Shown here piece after piece: positions 1-7,085 of a stretch of DNA of 12,810 bases (the first letter of the stretch is position 1; every line of letters starts with the position of its first letter). The notes under the pieces were generated by a model. The model was not told where the DNA came from. It worked only from the letters and a program-made list of their open reading frames with translations, and ran no database searches. The position numbers were made by a program, and so were the translations under genes. The stretch is from Phycisphaerae bacterium. Lineage in GTDB: Bacteria > Planctomycetota > Phycisphaerae > SM23-33. The stretch spans positions 1 to 12,810 of the forward strand of contig JALHTV010000246.1 in NCBI GenBank assembly GCA_022866005.1, in the 5' to 3' direction.

Positions 1-927
1 CGAGAGGCACAGATGCGGCGCCTGCTGGACCTGGCGGACCGCCACACCGTGCTGCCGACGGTCGTGTCCAACATCAACCGCCTGGCCGAGCGCGGGCAGG
101 TGCTGTGGAGCGGCGACGACAAGGCCCGGGCCCTGTGGGCATCCGTCCCAGACATGATCCTGGCGCGAACGGGCGTATGCCTGGCGCTGCGGCAGCAGGC
201 CCGCGAGATCCTCCAGGCGTTTGGCCAGGCCGGCGTCCCGGTGCTCGTGCTGAAGGGCAGCGATTTCGCCGATCGCCTCTATCCTCACCCCGGGCTGCGG
301 ACCTTTACCGATGTGGACTTGCTGATCCCGCAGTCGGCGCTGGCGGCCGGTCGCGAGGTGATGGCCCGCCTGGGATACCAGCCGATCGTCGTCGCCATGA
401 AGTACGAGCTGGGCTACAGTGAGGAGGTCTACCGTCGGCCCCAGCGTGCGGCTGGGAACGTGGAGGTGCACACCGACCTGGTGAACTCTCCCAGCCTGCG
501 GCGCGGCCTGTCGGTGACCTTCGAGGACCTGCAACTGACCCCGGCCGACCCTCTGCCCCACCCAAGCCCGGCTGCGACCATCCTGATCGCGGCGGTCCAC
601 GGTGCGGCCAGCCACAGCTTCGATCGCCTTCAACTGCTCGTGGACCTCACGCAGGCCGTTCGCCAGGCGGCCTGGGGGCTGGACGAGGCCTGGCTCCAAG
701 CCGCCATCGCCCGCACCGGGGCAGCGAGCGCGCTCGCGATGGGCCTGCGGCTGGCCTACAGGCTGCTCGGCGAGATCCGCTGCCGCGAGTTCTCGCAGCG
801 TCTGGGCCTGCCCCCGCCCGGGTGGTTGTGTCGTCTGGCCATGAGCCGCGGCGTCATCTTGCGCGGACACGCCTGGCGGGACTCGTTCCGCCGACAGTTG
901 TTCCGAAGGGTGCTGAAATCGAGATGA
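1..927 (+). CDS. Nucleotidyltransferase-family protein (5' end truncated by window edge)
   Basis: This resembles the uncharacterised nucleotidyltransferase family (PF14907 type), whose members carry a minimal nucleotidyltransferase fold and are often found in capsule, exopolysaccharide and modified-peptide loci. The first ATG is at 13, but the frame is open back to base 1 and the N-terminal helix is already under way, so the true start probably lies outside the window. Numbering from the ATG at 13, visible motifs are VLKGSDF (around Lys81-Gly82), the TDVDLL metal-site pair (Asp100, Asp102), VEVHTDL (around residues 150-156), and a later HGAASHSFDRLQLLVDL segment that fits the family's helical C-terminal half. 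There are no membrane segments, so it should be cytoplasmic. Its TGA overlaps the ATG of the radical SAM gene (ATGA), which implies co-translation and a shared pathway. The acceptor substrate is unknown. The family call is fairly sure; the function is not. Confidence 0.75.
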   Translation, partial: REAQMRRLLDLADRHTVLPTVVSNINRLAERGQVLWSGDDKARALWASVPDMILARTGVCLALRQQAREILQAFGQAGVPVLVLKGSDFADRLYPHPGLRTFTDVDLLIPQSALAAGREVMARLGYQPIVVAMKYELGYSEEVYRRPQRAAGNVEVHTDLVNSPSLRRGLSVTFEDLQLTPADPLPHPSPAATILIAAVHGAASHSFDRLQLLVDLTQAVRQAAWGLDEAWLQAAIARTGAASALAMGLRLAYRLLGEIRCREFSQRLGLPPPGWLCRLAMSRGVILRGHAWRDSFRRQLFRRVLKSR

Positions 928-2387
928 GAATCCTTCTGGTCTATCCCGCGCCCCCCAGCTCCGATTGGCCGAAAGGGATATTCCGATCCCAATGGGTGCC
1001 CACCGGCATTGCCTGCATCGCCACCGTCCTGAGGCGCAGCGGCCACGAAGTCAAGGTGTACGTCAGCGAGGAGCACCTGGTGCGCAACCGCTTTGACTGG
1101 CCAGCCGCCCGGGCGGGTCTGCGGAGCTTGATGCAGGAGTTCGCCCCACAGATCGTCGGGCTGTCGCTGGTGACCCCGGGCGTGATCGAAGGCCGATCCA
1201 TCGCCCAGGACGCCAAGACCCTCTGCGGGCCGGGCACGCTGGTGGTAGCCGGCGGCCCGCACCCCACCGCCCTGCCCGAGCAGTTTCTCCAGGAGTGTCC
1301 CCAGATCGACGTCGCCGTGGTCGGGGAGGGCGAGATCACCCTGCGGGAGCTGGCCGAGCATGGGCCTAGCCCCTCGGTGCGGGGGATCGCCTTCCGCTCT
1401 GCCGGCGGCGTGACCCGCACGCCCGAGCGGGCGCCGGTAGAAGACCTCGATACCCTGGGGCCTCCTGCCTACGACCTGTTCGGGATGGATTACTACACCT
1501 CACCGGGCCGCTTCATGATCCGCTGGCTCAAGCTCGCCGCGACGAACCTCCGTACGACCCGCGGCTGCACGAATCGCTGCCGGTTCTGCGCCGGGCACCT
1601 GGTCTCCGGTCTGGGGGTGCGGTTCCATTCCATTCCGTACGTGATCGAGCAGATGCAGTACGTCCGCCGGCAGTTCGGCGTCGAGGCGATCCACTTCGAG
1701 GACGACTCGGTCGGGGCCGACCGTTCGCGGCTCCTGGAGCTCTGCGAGGAGATCCGGCGCGCCGGCCTGCATCGACAGCTCAAGTGGGATGCCGCCCTGC
1801 GCGTGGACCAGACCGACGCCGAGCTGCTGGGACAGATGAAGTCGGCCGGGTGCATCCAGGTGGAGTACGGCTTCGAGAGCGGGTCGAGCAACTCGCTGCG
1901 CCGGTTGGGAAAGAACGCCACGGCCGAGCTCAACCGCCGGGCTGCCCTGCTGACCCACCAGGCGGGCCTGCGCATCTACGCGGACATCATGGTAGGCCTG
2001 CCCGGCGAGACGGCCCGGGACCTGGCGCAGACCGTCAAGTTCCTGCGCTGGGCCAGGCCCGAGGTCATTAGCGCCGGCCGGCTTTGCCCCCTGCCCGGCA
2101 CGGCGATCTACCAGGACCTCTCCCCCCAGGTCCGAAGCGGGCTCCCCTGGGGCGCCTTTTCCTACTATGACACCCCGGACCCCCTGGTGAACCTCACGGC
2201 CATGTCAGACCAGAAGTTCCACCTCGCCTATCGGAGGTTCATGAAGTACACGATCCGGCCGCAGCTCCAGTGGGCCTATCTGCGCGACACCCCGTCGCAG
2301 GAGGGAGTTGTCAAGCGCGCCTTGCGCCGCAGGCTGGCCGGATTCATTTTGCGGCATCCTCTCCGGGCCCTGCGGGTGCCGTGGTAG
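924..2387 (+). CDS. B12-binding-type radical SAM protein
   Basis: This 487-residue protein has two domains. The N-terminal half (about 1-170) is a cobalamin-binding-like Rossmann domain: MRILLVYPAPP at the start, VVAGGPHPTALPEQF near 106-120 and VVGEGEITLREL near 133-144. The radical SAM core follows, with the cluster-binding CTNRCRFC (Cys215, Cys219, Cys222), then EYGFESGS and ADIMVGLPGET, both typical of BchE-like members. Such enzymes cleave S-adenosylmethionine to do methylations, cyclisations or rearrangements; the substrate cannot be read here. The classical DxHxxG cobalt-ligand motif is not visible in the N-terminal domain. I chose the ATG at 924 because homology begins there and it overlaps the upstream stop as ATGA; an in-frame start at 822 would only add sequence antisense-like in character inside the previous gene. 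The last 44 bases overlap the end of the convergent ABC exporter gene. Confidence 0.88.
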   Translation: MRILLVYPAPPSSDWPKGIFRSQWVPTGIACIATVLRRSGHEVKVYVSEEHLVRNRFDWPAARAGLRSLMQEFAPQIVGLSLVTPGVIEGRSIAQDAKTLCGPGTLVVAGGPHPTALPEQFLQECPQIDVAVVGEGEITLRELAEHGPSPSVRGIAFRSAGGVTRTPERAPVEDLDTLGPPAYDLFGMDYYTSPGRFMIRWLKLAATNLRTTRGCTNRCRFCAGHLVSGLGVRFHSIPYVIEQMQYVRRQFGVEAIHFEDDSVGADRSRLLELCEEIRRAGLHRQLKWDAALRVDQTDAELLGQMKSAGCIQVEYGFESGSSNSLRRLGKNATAELNRRAALLTHQAGLRIYADIMVGLPGETARDLAQTVKFLRWARPEVISAGRLCPLPGTAIYQDLSPQVRSGLPWGAFSYYDTPDPLVNLTAMSDQKFHLAYRRFMKYTIRPQLQWAYLRDTPSQEGVVKRALRRRLAGFILRHPLRALRVPW

Positions 2388-4536
2388 CGCGGGCGTCGCC
2401 GCCCGTGGCGGTGAACTGGGTGTTGTAGAGGTGGCGGTAGAGCGCACAGCGATTCATCAGCTCGCCGTGCGGACCGGTGTCCTGAATCTGCCCCGCCTGC
2501 ATCACCACGATGCGGTCGGCGGCCAGCACCGTCGCGAACCGGTGGGCGACCACCAGCGTCGTCCGGCCGCGGGAGAACTCCTGCATCGCCTGCTGGATGC
2601 GATGCTCCGAATCGGCGTCGATCTGGCTCATCGCCTCGTCGAAGATCAGGATGGCCGGGTCGCGCAGGATCGCACGCGCGATGGCCACCTGCTGCTTCTC
2701 CCCGCCCGAGAGCGTCGCCCCGTGCGGCCCCACCATGGTGCCGTACCCCCCCGGCAGCTTCCGGACGAACTCATCCGCGTGGGCCCGCTGGGCCGCGTGG
2801 CGGGTCTTGTCGGGCCGCGAACGGTGCAGACCGTAGGAGATGTTCTCCTCGATCGTCGCGTGGAAGAGCACGACGTCCTGCGTCACCAGCCCGATCTGCC
2901 GCCGCAGCGACCGCAGCGCGCACTGCGAGATGTCCATCCCGTCGATGAGCACCTGGCCGGCCGTGGGGTCCAGCAACCGCGGGATCATCGACACCAGCGT
3001 GGTCTTGCCCGAGCCGTTGGGCCCGACGAGGGCCACGTTCTCCCCGGCCTGGATGACCAGGTTCACGTCGCGGAGGGCGTCGACGCAGGTCCCGTCGTAA
3101 CGGAAGCTGACGCTGCGGAACTCGATGCTGCGCCTATGGCGCGGCAGGCTGGGGGCATGGGGCACCACGACTTCCTGCGGCGTATCATGCAGCTCCATGA
3201 TGCGTGCGGCGGCAGCGTCGGAGGCGTGAAAAACCGTCGAGACGGCCGAGAGCTTGCGGATCGGGTCGAACATCGCCACCAGGCACGCCATCAACGCCAG
3301 GAACTTCTCGGCGTCCAGGCCGGGCTGGCTGTGCAGCACCCAGTATCCCGCCACGGCCACGGCGGCCATGGCTGCCGTGATGCCCAGCACCTCCACCACC
3401 GGACCCGTCAACGCGTCCAGGAAAAACATCTTGAGGTTCTGCCGCAGGACCTGGCGGTTGATCCGCAGGAACCGCCGGCGCTGGCGGTTCTCCATGGTGT
3501 AGGCCTTGACCACCCGGATGCCGCTGAGCGTCTCCTCCAGCACCCCCAGCAGCTCCGACATGCTCTGGAGTGCCTCCCGCGAGACGCGGCGCATCGCCCG
3601 CCCCAACCGGCGAATCGCCAGAAACGCCGGCGGGCCGGCTATCATGGCCATCAGCGTCAGCTTCCACGACAGCATCATCGCAATCGCCAGCGCCGCCAGC
3701 GCCTTGGCCGGCTCCACCAGCGTCTTGCCCAGCAACGTAATGTGCCCCCGGGCGAGCAGACCGACGTCCTGGATGAAGCGGCTCATCGTGTCGGTGGCCC
3801 CGTGCTTGGCGTAGTAGCTTACCGGCAGGCGCAAGGCTACGTTGTAGTTGTCGCTGCGGATGTCGTTGACCGCGTACCACACCGCCGAGGTCGACAGGAA
3901 CTCCTGAAGTACCCGCAAGGCGTCCCGCAGGAGGGTGACCCCGATGGCGAAGGCCAGCAATACCAGCAGCATCGGGAACCGGTCCGCGTAGGTCTGGGGC
4001 TCGGAGAAGCGCCGCGCCAGCCACAGCAGCGCCCGGTTCGGAAGGGTCAGCCCGCCCGTCACGACAGGCACCGGTGTGATCTGGTCACGATTCGGCCCGT
4101 ACACCCGAAGCGTGATCCGCTGGTCGGCCTGCTGTATCGCCAGCAGCCGCATCAGGGCGTCGGCCCGCAGGAGGCGGTGGGCGTCGCTGCCGTCCTCCAG
4201 ACCCAGCACCCACTCACCTGGCAGCAGGCTCCCCCCGCCGCGGCGCGAATCCCGCACCTGCCGCACCTCCGCCACCCAAGAGAGCTGCTGGCCATCCAGT
4301 TGGGTGCGATCCGAAGGCAAGTGCGCGGCCAGGTCTACGCCCAGGCGGTCCGAGGCCGCCAGCTTGTACGCCCACCCGTGCAGGCCCTCGGAAGACATCA
4401 GCACCTTGGTTACCGGCAGGATTGCAGCCAATCCCCCGGCCCACAGCACGCTGATAGCCAACGTGCAGAGCAAGGCCAGACCTATCCGCACCCGGTAAGG
4501 CCGGAGGTACTTCAGAGATCGGGCAAAATCCCGCAT
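2344..4536 (-). CDS. MsbA-type ABC exporter (fused membrane and ATPase domains)
   Basis: This 730-residue half-transporter acts in the inner membrane as a probable homodimer, moving a lipid, glycolipid, polysaccharide intermediate or peptide outward by ATP hydrolysis. TM1 spans about 17-45 and TM2 about 187-207. Between them is a hydrophilic insert of about 140 residues, expected outside the cytoplasm, which is far longer than in E. coli MsbA. Further membrane helices lie near 275-312, 380-400 and 410-425. The ATPase domain (about 470-705) has Walker A GPNGSGKTT (505-513), Q-loop Gln553, signature LSGGEKQQ (609-616), Walker B ILIFDE (Glu634), a D-loop SQID in place of the common SALD, and switch His665, so it should be active. 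The start is preceded by GGAG about 4 bases upstream. It faces the radical SAM gene and its 3' end overlaps that gene by 44 bases. The cargo is unknown. Confidence 0.92.
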   Translation of the reverse strand: MRDFARSLKYLRPYRVRIGLALLCTLAISVLWAGGLAAILPVTKVLMSSEGLHGWAYKLAASDRLGVDLAAHLPSDRTQLDGQQLSWVAEVRQVRDSRRGGGSLLPGEWVLGLEDGSDAHRLLRADALMRLLAIQQADQRITLRVYGPNRDQITPVPVVTGGLTLPNRALLWLARRFSEPQTYADRFPMLLVLLAFAIGVTLLRDALRVLQEFLSTSAVWYAVNDIRSDNYNVALRLPVSYYAKHGATDTMSRFIQDVGLLARGHITLLGKTLVEPAKALAALAIAMMLSWKLTLMAMIAGPPAFLAIRRLGRAMRRVSREALQSMSELLGVLEETLSGIRVVKAYTMENRQRRRFLRINRQVLRQNLKMFFLDALTGPVVEVLGITAAMAAVAVAGYWVLHSQPGLDAEKFLALMACLVAMFDPIRKLSAVSTVFHASDAAAARIMELHDTPQEVVVPHAPSLPRHRRSIEFRSVSFRYDGTCVDALRDVNLVIQAGENVALVGPNGSGKTTLVSMIPRLLDPTAGQVLIDGMDISQCALRSLRRQIGLVTQDVVLFHATIEENISYGLHRSRPDKTRHAAQRAHADEFVRKLPGGYGTMVGPHGATLSGGEKQQVAIARAILRDPAILIFDEAMSQIDADSEHRIQQAMQEFSRGRTTLVVAHRFATVLAADRIVVMQAGQIQDTGPHGELMNRCALYRHLYNTQFTATGGDARATTAPAGPGEDAAK

Positions 4537-4808
4537 GCCTCTCCGCCTGCAACGTCCTGAAAGGCAACCGCTGCCGCTGGCCCGGCCATATTACGTCAAA
4601 CCACCGCCTGCCGTAAGCAGCAACATGTCCTGGCATGCGGGGCGGCCTCCGGGAAGGTGGCGCAGATGGAATGAGCGACCGGGCAATGGCGGCTACTACC
4701 CCCGCTGAGAACAGACCGTAAGCCGTCCCGACCGGCCAAGAATGGGGGACCGGCCAGGCACTACAGAGGGCCGGGTGAGTTATCCTAAGCTCCGGGTGGT
4801 CCCACGGG
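4537..4808. other. Intergenic region without a recognised gene
   Basis: This 272-base gap should hold the promoter of the ABC exporter and the 3' end of the downstream lipoprotein transcript. On the minus strand a TTGACG (4594-4599) and a TAATAT (4588-4593) adjoin each other but are not correctly spaced as a -35/-10 pair, so I do not call a promoter. A nine-base direct repeat GACCGGCCA occurs at 4730-4738 and 4748-4756. I see no hairpin followed by a T-run. The longest start-to-stop frame noticed (27 codons from 4625) lacks a ribosome binding site. Confidence 0.5.
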
Positions 4809-5363
4809 TCAGAGCCCGTAGTTCTCAGCCTGGCGCCGCTGCTTTTCGACCTCGCCCAGCCGCCGGGCCTCCTGGAGGACCAGCTCCGGACTCGTCAGGG
4901 AGCCGGTCATGAGGATGCTGCCGTCCTCACCGAGCAGGAGCAGCTCCCCAGGGGGCGGTGCGCCATAGCCGTTCCACGCTAACCGCTGGGCGTCCAGCAG
5001 GAAGATCATGCCTGACTTGCCCGCGCCGCGGAGCGCTGCGTAGTCCAAGCCCACGGGACGGTTCTCGGCCGGCAACGAGAACTGCGCCACCGTCACCGGC
5101 AGGTCCCAGAGCTGGTCGCACAGGCTGGCCATCCGGGGGTCCACGCGGTAGGGCGAACCTTCAGCGGAAGTAAAGGCCACCACGGCAATCGGGTAGCGGG
5201 CCCAATTGAAGCTACCCGGCCTGCCCTCGGCAGAGACGAACAGGATGTCCGGGGTCCTGGAGTCGACCCGGGACCCGGATGTGCCGGTAACGACTCCCGA
5301 GAGCGAGGCGCATCCGGTGGCGATCAGGACAACGATCGACAGTAGTGGGATCACGCGCTTCAT
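4809..5363 (-). CDS. Putative lipoprotein, possibly thioredoxin-like without CxxC
   Basis: This 184-residue protein starts with MKR, a hydrophobic stretch and a lipobox IATGC with the lipidated cysteine at residue 18, so it should be anchored to a membrane on the outer side. I do not recognise the family. The body has the pattern of a degenerate thioredoxin-like fold: a strand IAVVAFTS (about 60-67), a helix and a strand TVAQFSLP, and near the end LLLLGEDGSILMTG followed by a helix, which resembles the closing strands of TlpA- or SCO-like proteins. There is no CxxC, so disulfide chemistry is unlikely if the fold guess is right. The start is supported by GGAGG with a 7-base spacer. It has its own promoter about 100 bases upstream and follows, but is separate from, the ABC-2 operon. 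The lipoprotein call is firm; the fold is a guess. Confidence 0.8.
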   Translation of the reverse strand: MKRVIPLLSIVVLIATGCASLSGVVTGTSGSRVDSRTPDILFVSAEGRPGSFNWARYPIAVVAFTSAEGSPYRVDPRMASLCDQLWDLPVTVAQFSLPAENRPVGLDYAALRGAGKSGMIFLLDAQRLAWNGYGAPPPGELLLLGEDGSILMTGSLTSPELVLQEARRLGEVEKQRRQAENYGL

Positions 5364-5370
5364 CGCTTGC

Positions 5371-5375
5371 CCTCC
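5371..5375 (-). promoter_or_regulatory. Ribosome binding site of the 4809-5363 lipoprotein
   Basis: GGAGG on the minus strand, 7 bases before the ATG at 5363, fixes that start. Two tandem copies of TCTGACG (plus strand, 5377-5390) lie just upstream in the leader. Confidence 0.75.
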
Positions 5376-5463
5376 ATCTGACGTCTGACGTGTCTCTTAG
5401 TGCCTCCCGAACCGCCCCTTACGCATCTTGGCGGCCGTCGGCACAAAGAGGATTTATTAGGTC

Positions 5464-5472
5464 ATTATACCA
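5464..5472 (-). promoter_or_regulatory. Extended -10 promoter for the 4809-5363 lipoprotein
   Basis: The minus strand reads TGGTATAAT, a perfect TATAAT preceded by the TGn extension, in the 162-base gap between the ABC-2 permease stop and the lipoprotein start. No good -35 is present at 17 bases, as expected for extended -10 promoters. The predicted leader is about 95 bases. The motif stands out against the GC-rich background. Confidence 0.55.
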
Positions 5473-5525
5473 CAGCTTGGAGATTACGGGCCCAGATTTG
5501 AGGGCTTGGGGGCACACAGGCGGGG

Positions 5526-7085
5526 CTACCCGCTGCTGACCTCGGCCGCAAAGGACTGAGGGAGTGCGTGTCTGGGCGCTCGTCGGGCCAGGCCCGCCAG
5601 GCCTACCAGGCACAGCGCACCGAACAGGACCAGCTCCCCGGCCGCAAACCACAGGCTCCACCACAACGTCGGCGCTTGCAGCCACGGGGTGTCCGGGTCC
5701 AGCAGCTCGTGGGTCTCACCGAACAGGGCTAGCGGCGTCGCGTTGAGCATCTTCTCGCGGCCCTGGAGGGTCGAGAAGATGACTGGCACGACGACGCACA
5801 CCGCCACAAGGATGATCCCCAGGGACCTGCCATTGCGGCGGGAGCCCACGCAGCCGGCGGTATACAGCAACTGATAGGCCAGCAAGAACATCAGCAACAT
5901 GGCCCCGATCACCAGGATTCGCTGCCAGGGCAGGTACTCCCAGTAGATTCGATCCATGGCCCAGACCGCGGCGACCACGACGATCCACATCAAGGCCCCG
6001 GTGAAGATGTTTGGGCTGAGGATGCTGGTGACGGACTCGCTGACCAGACGTCCGGACCAGTGGGGCTTTCGGCCGGCCCAGGCCATCAGACCCGCATACG
6101 GCGGCTGGGCGGTCATCGCCCACGCCACAAGGAACACGAAGTTCAGCACGAAGAACACCCCAGCGGCAAGGGCCGGGCGTTCCGCCTGGGTAAGGGTATC
6201 GGAGAGGAACCCCAGCAGCAGCACTTGGCAGACCACGAAGGCCGAAAACACACCCGCCCGGTGCAGGGACGGGTTGCTGGGGCGCGACAGCTTCTTGCTG
6301 GCCAGGGCAAACCCAAGCACCCACAGGAGAGCGAGGAAAGCCAACGGGCAGATCTGCCACGGCACCACCCAGCTATAGAAGTGATACTGCCCTTGGAGGA
6401 ATATGGTCGCCAGGTGCTTGGTCGGGGTCAGCAAGGCGCTCAGCACCGTGTAGGGCGTCAGCGTCAGTAGCGGGGCCGCGGCGAAATGGTGGTCCCTGAC
6501 AACGCCGACCATCCCCAGGTCAACCATCAAGATCAGCAGCACGATCAGCCAACCCAGGAGGCCTCCAGTCAGCCCGCTGCCCATGGCCACACCGAGCATG
6601 CTGACGGTGAGGAAGGCCGCACCGATCAGCGCGTAGAACCACAGCAGGTGGGCCAGCGAATGCCCTCCCGCCCACCCCGCCGCCAACCCCAACGGGGCGG
6701 TCCCCAGGAGGATCACCAGCGAGTAGAGATTCGTCCCCAGGGCCAGCCCGATGGCCTTGTCGGCCGCACCCGTGGGCAAGGTGGTGAGGAAGTCGTAGGT
6801 CCTGCCGACCTTTTCTCGCGAGATACTGTTGGCGGTGCTGCCCAGGGCTACGTAGAACCCGCAGAACACCTGCAAGGCCATCACGGCCACGGAGAACCGC
6901 CCCCAGATGCGCGTCCAATCCACGAGCGCCATCCGGCCGGTCTCGTTGAGGTCCATCATGACGATGTACGTAAACGCCAGCGATAGGAAGCCCACCACGG
7001 CAATGGCCAAGGTTACCAGCTTGCTCGGCCGCAGGCGCGACCGCAGCTCGCGATAGAGGATCGGGTTCTTATGAAGCGGCAGCAT
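5526..7085 (-). CDS. ABC-2 type transporter membrane protein
   Basis: This very hydrophobic 519-residue protein with roughly twelve membrane helices is the permease partner of the ATPase encoded just upstream. It opens with LHKNPILYRELRSRLRP, the amphipathic cytoplasmic lead-in common in ABC-2 permeases, followed by a first helix at about 22-42. The segment SISREKVGRTYDFLTTLP (about 88-105) matches the conserved stretch after TM2 in this class, likely part of the contact with the ATPase. I chose the ATG at 7085: an open frame continues 20 codons further up, but family similarity starts at this Met and AAAGG lies 7 bases before it. The gene overlaps the end of the ATPase gene by 17 bases, which indicates translational coupling. 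The substrate is unknown. Confidence 0.88.
   Translation of the reverse strand: MLPLHKNPILYRELRSRLRPSKLVTLAIAVVGFLSLAFTYIVMMDLNETGRMALVDWTRIWGRFSVAVMALQVFCGFYVALGSTANSISREKVGRTYDFLTTLPTGAADKAIGLALGTNLYSLVILLGTAPLGLAAGWAGGHSLAHLLWFYALIGAAFLTVSMLGVAMGSGLTGGLLGWLIVLLILMVDLGMVGVVRDHHFAAAPLLTLTPYTVLSALLTPTKHLATIFLQGQYHFYSWVVPWQICPLAFLALLWVLGFALASKKLSRPSNPSLHRAGVFSAFVVCQVLLLGFLSDTLTQAERPALAAGVFFVLNFVFLVAWAMTAQPPYAGLMAWAGRKPHWSGRLVSESVTSILSPNIFTGALMWIVVVAAVWAMDRIYWEYLPWQRILVIGAMLLMFLLAYQLLYTAGCVGSRRNGRSLGIILVAVCVVVPVIFSTLQGREKMLNATPLALFGETHELLDPDTPWLQAPTLWWSLWFAAGELVLFGALCLVGLAGLARRAPRHALPQSFAAEVSSG

Noticed and set aside
822..923. Upstream start for the radical SAM gene
   Set aside because: The extra 34 residues overlap the nucleotidyltransferase gene and precede the first Rossmann strand, which begins at the ATG at 924.
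2308..4560. Very long open frame on the plus strand opposite the ABC exporter
   Set aside because: Its translation is rich in Arg, His, Gln and Pro with no family resemblance, as expected for the antisense of a GC-rich gene; the minus strand carries complete ABC motifs.
4625..4708. Small open frame of 27 codons in the exporter/lipoprotein gap
   Set aside because: No ribosome binding site, and the composition looks random.
4804..4819. Short hairpin ACGGGT-CAGA-GCCCGT at the lipoprotein stop
   Set aside because: Only six pairs with one G-U and no following T-run on either strand; it does not look like an intrinsic terminator.
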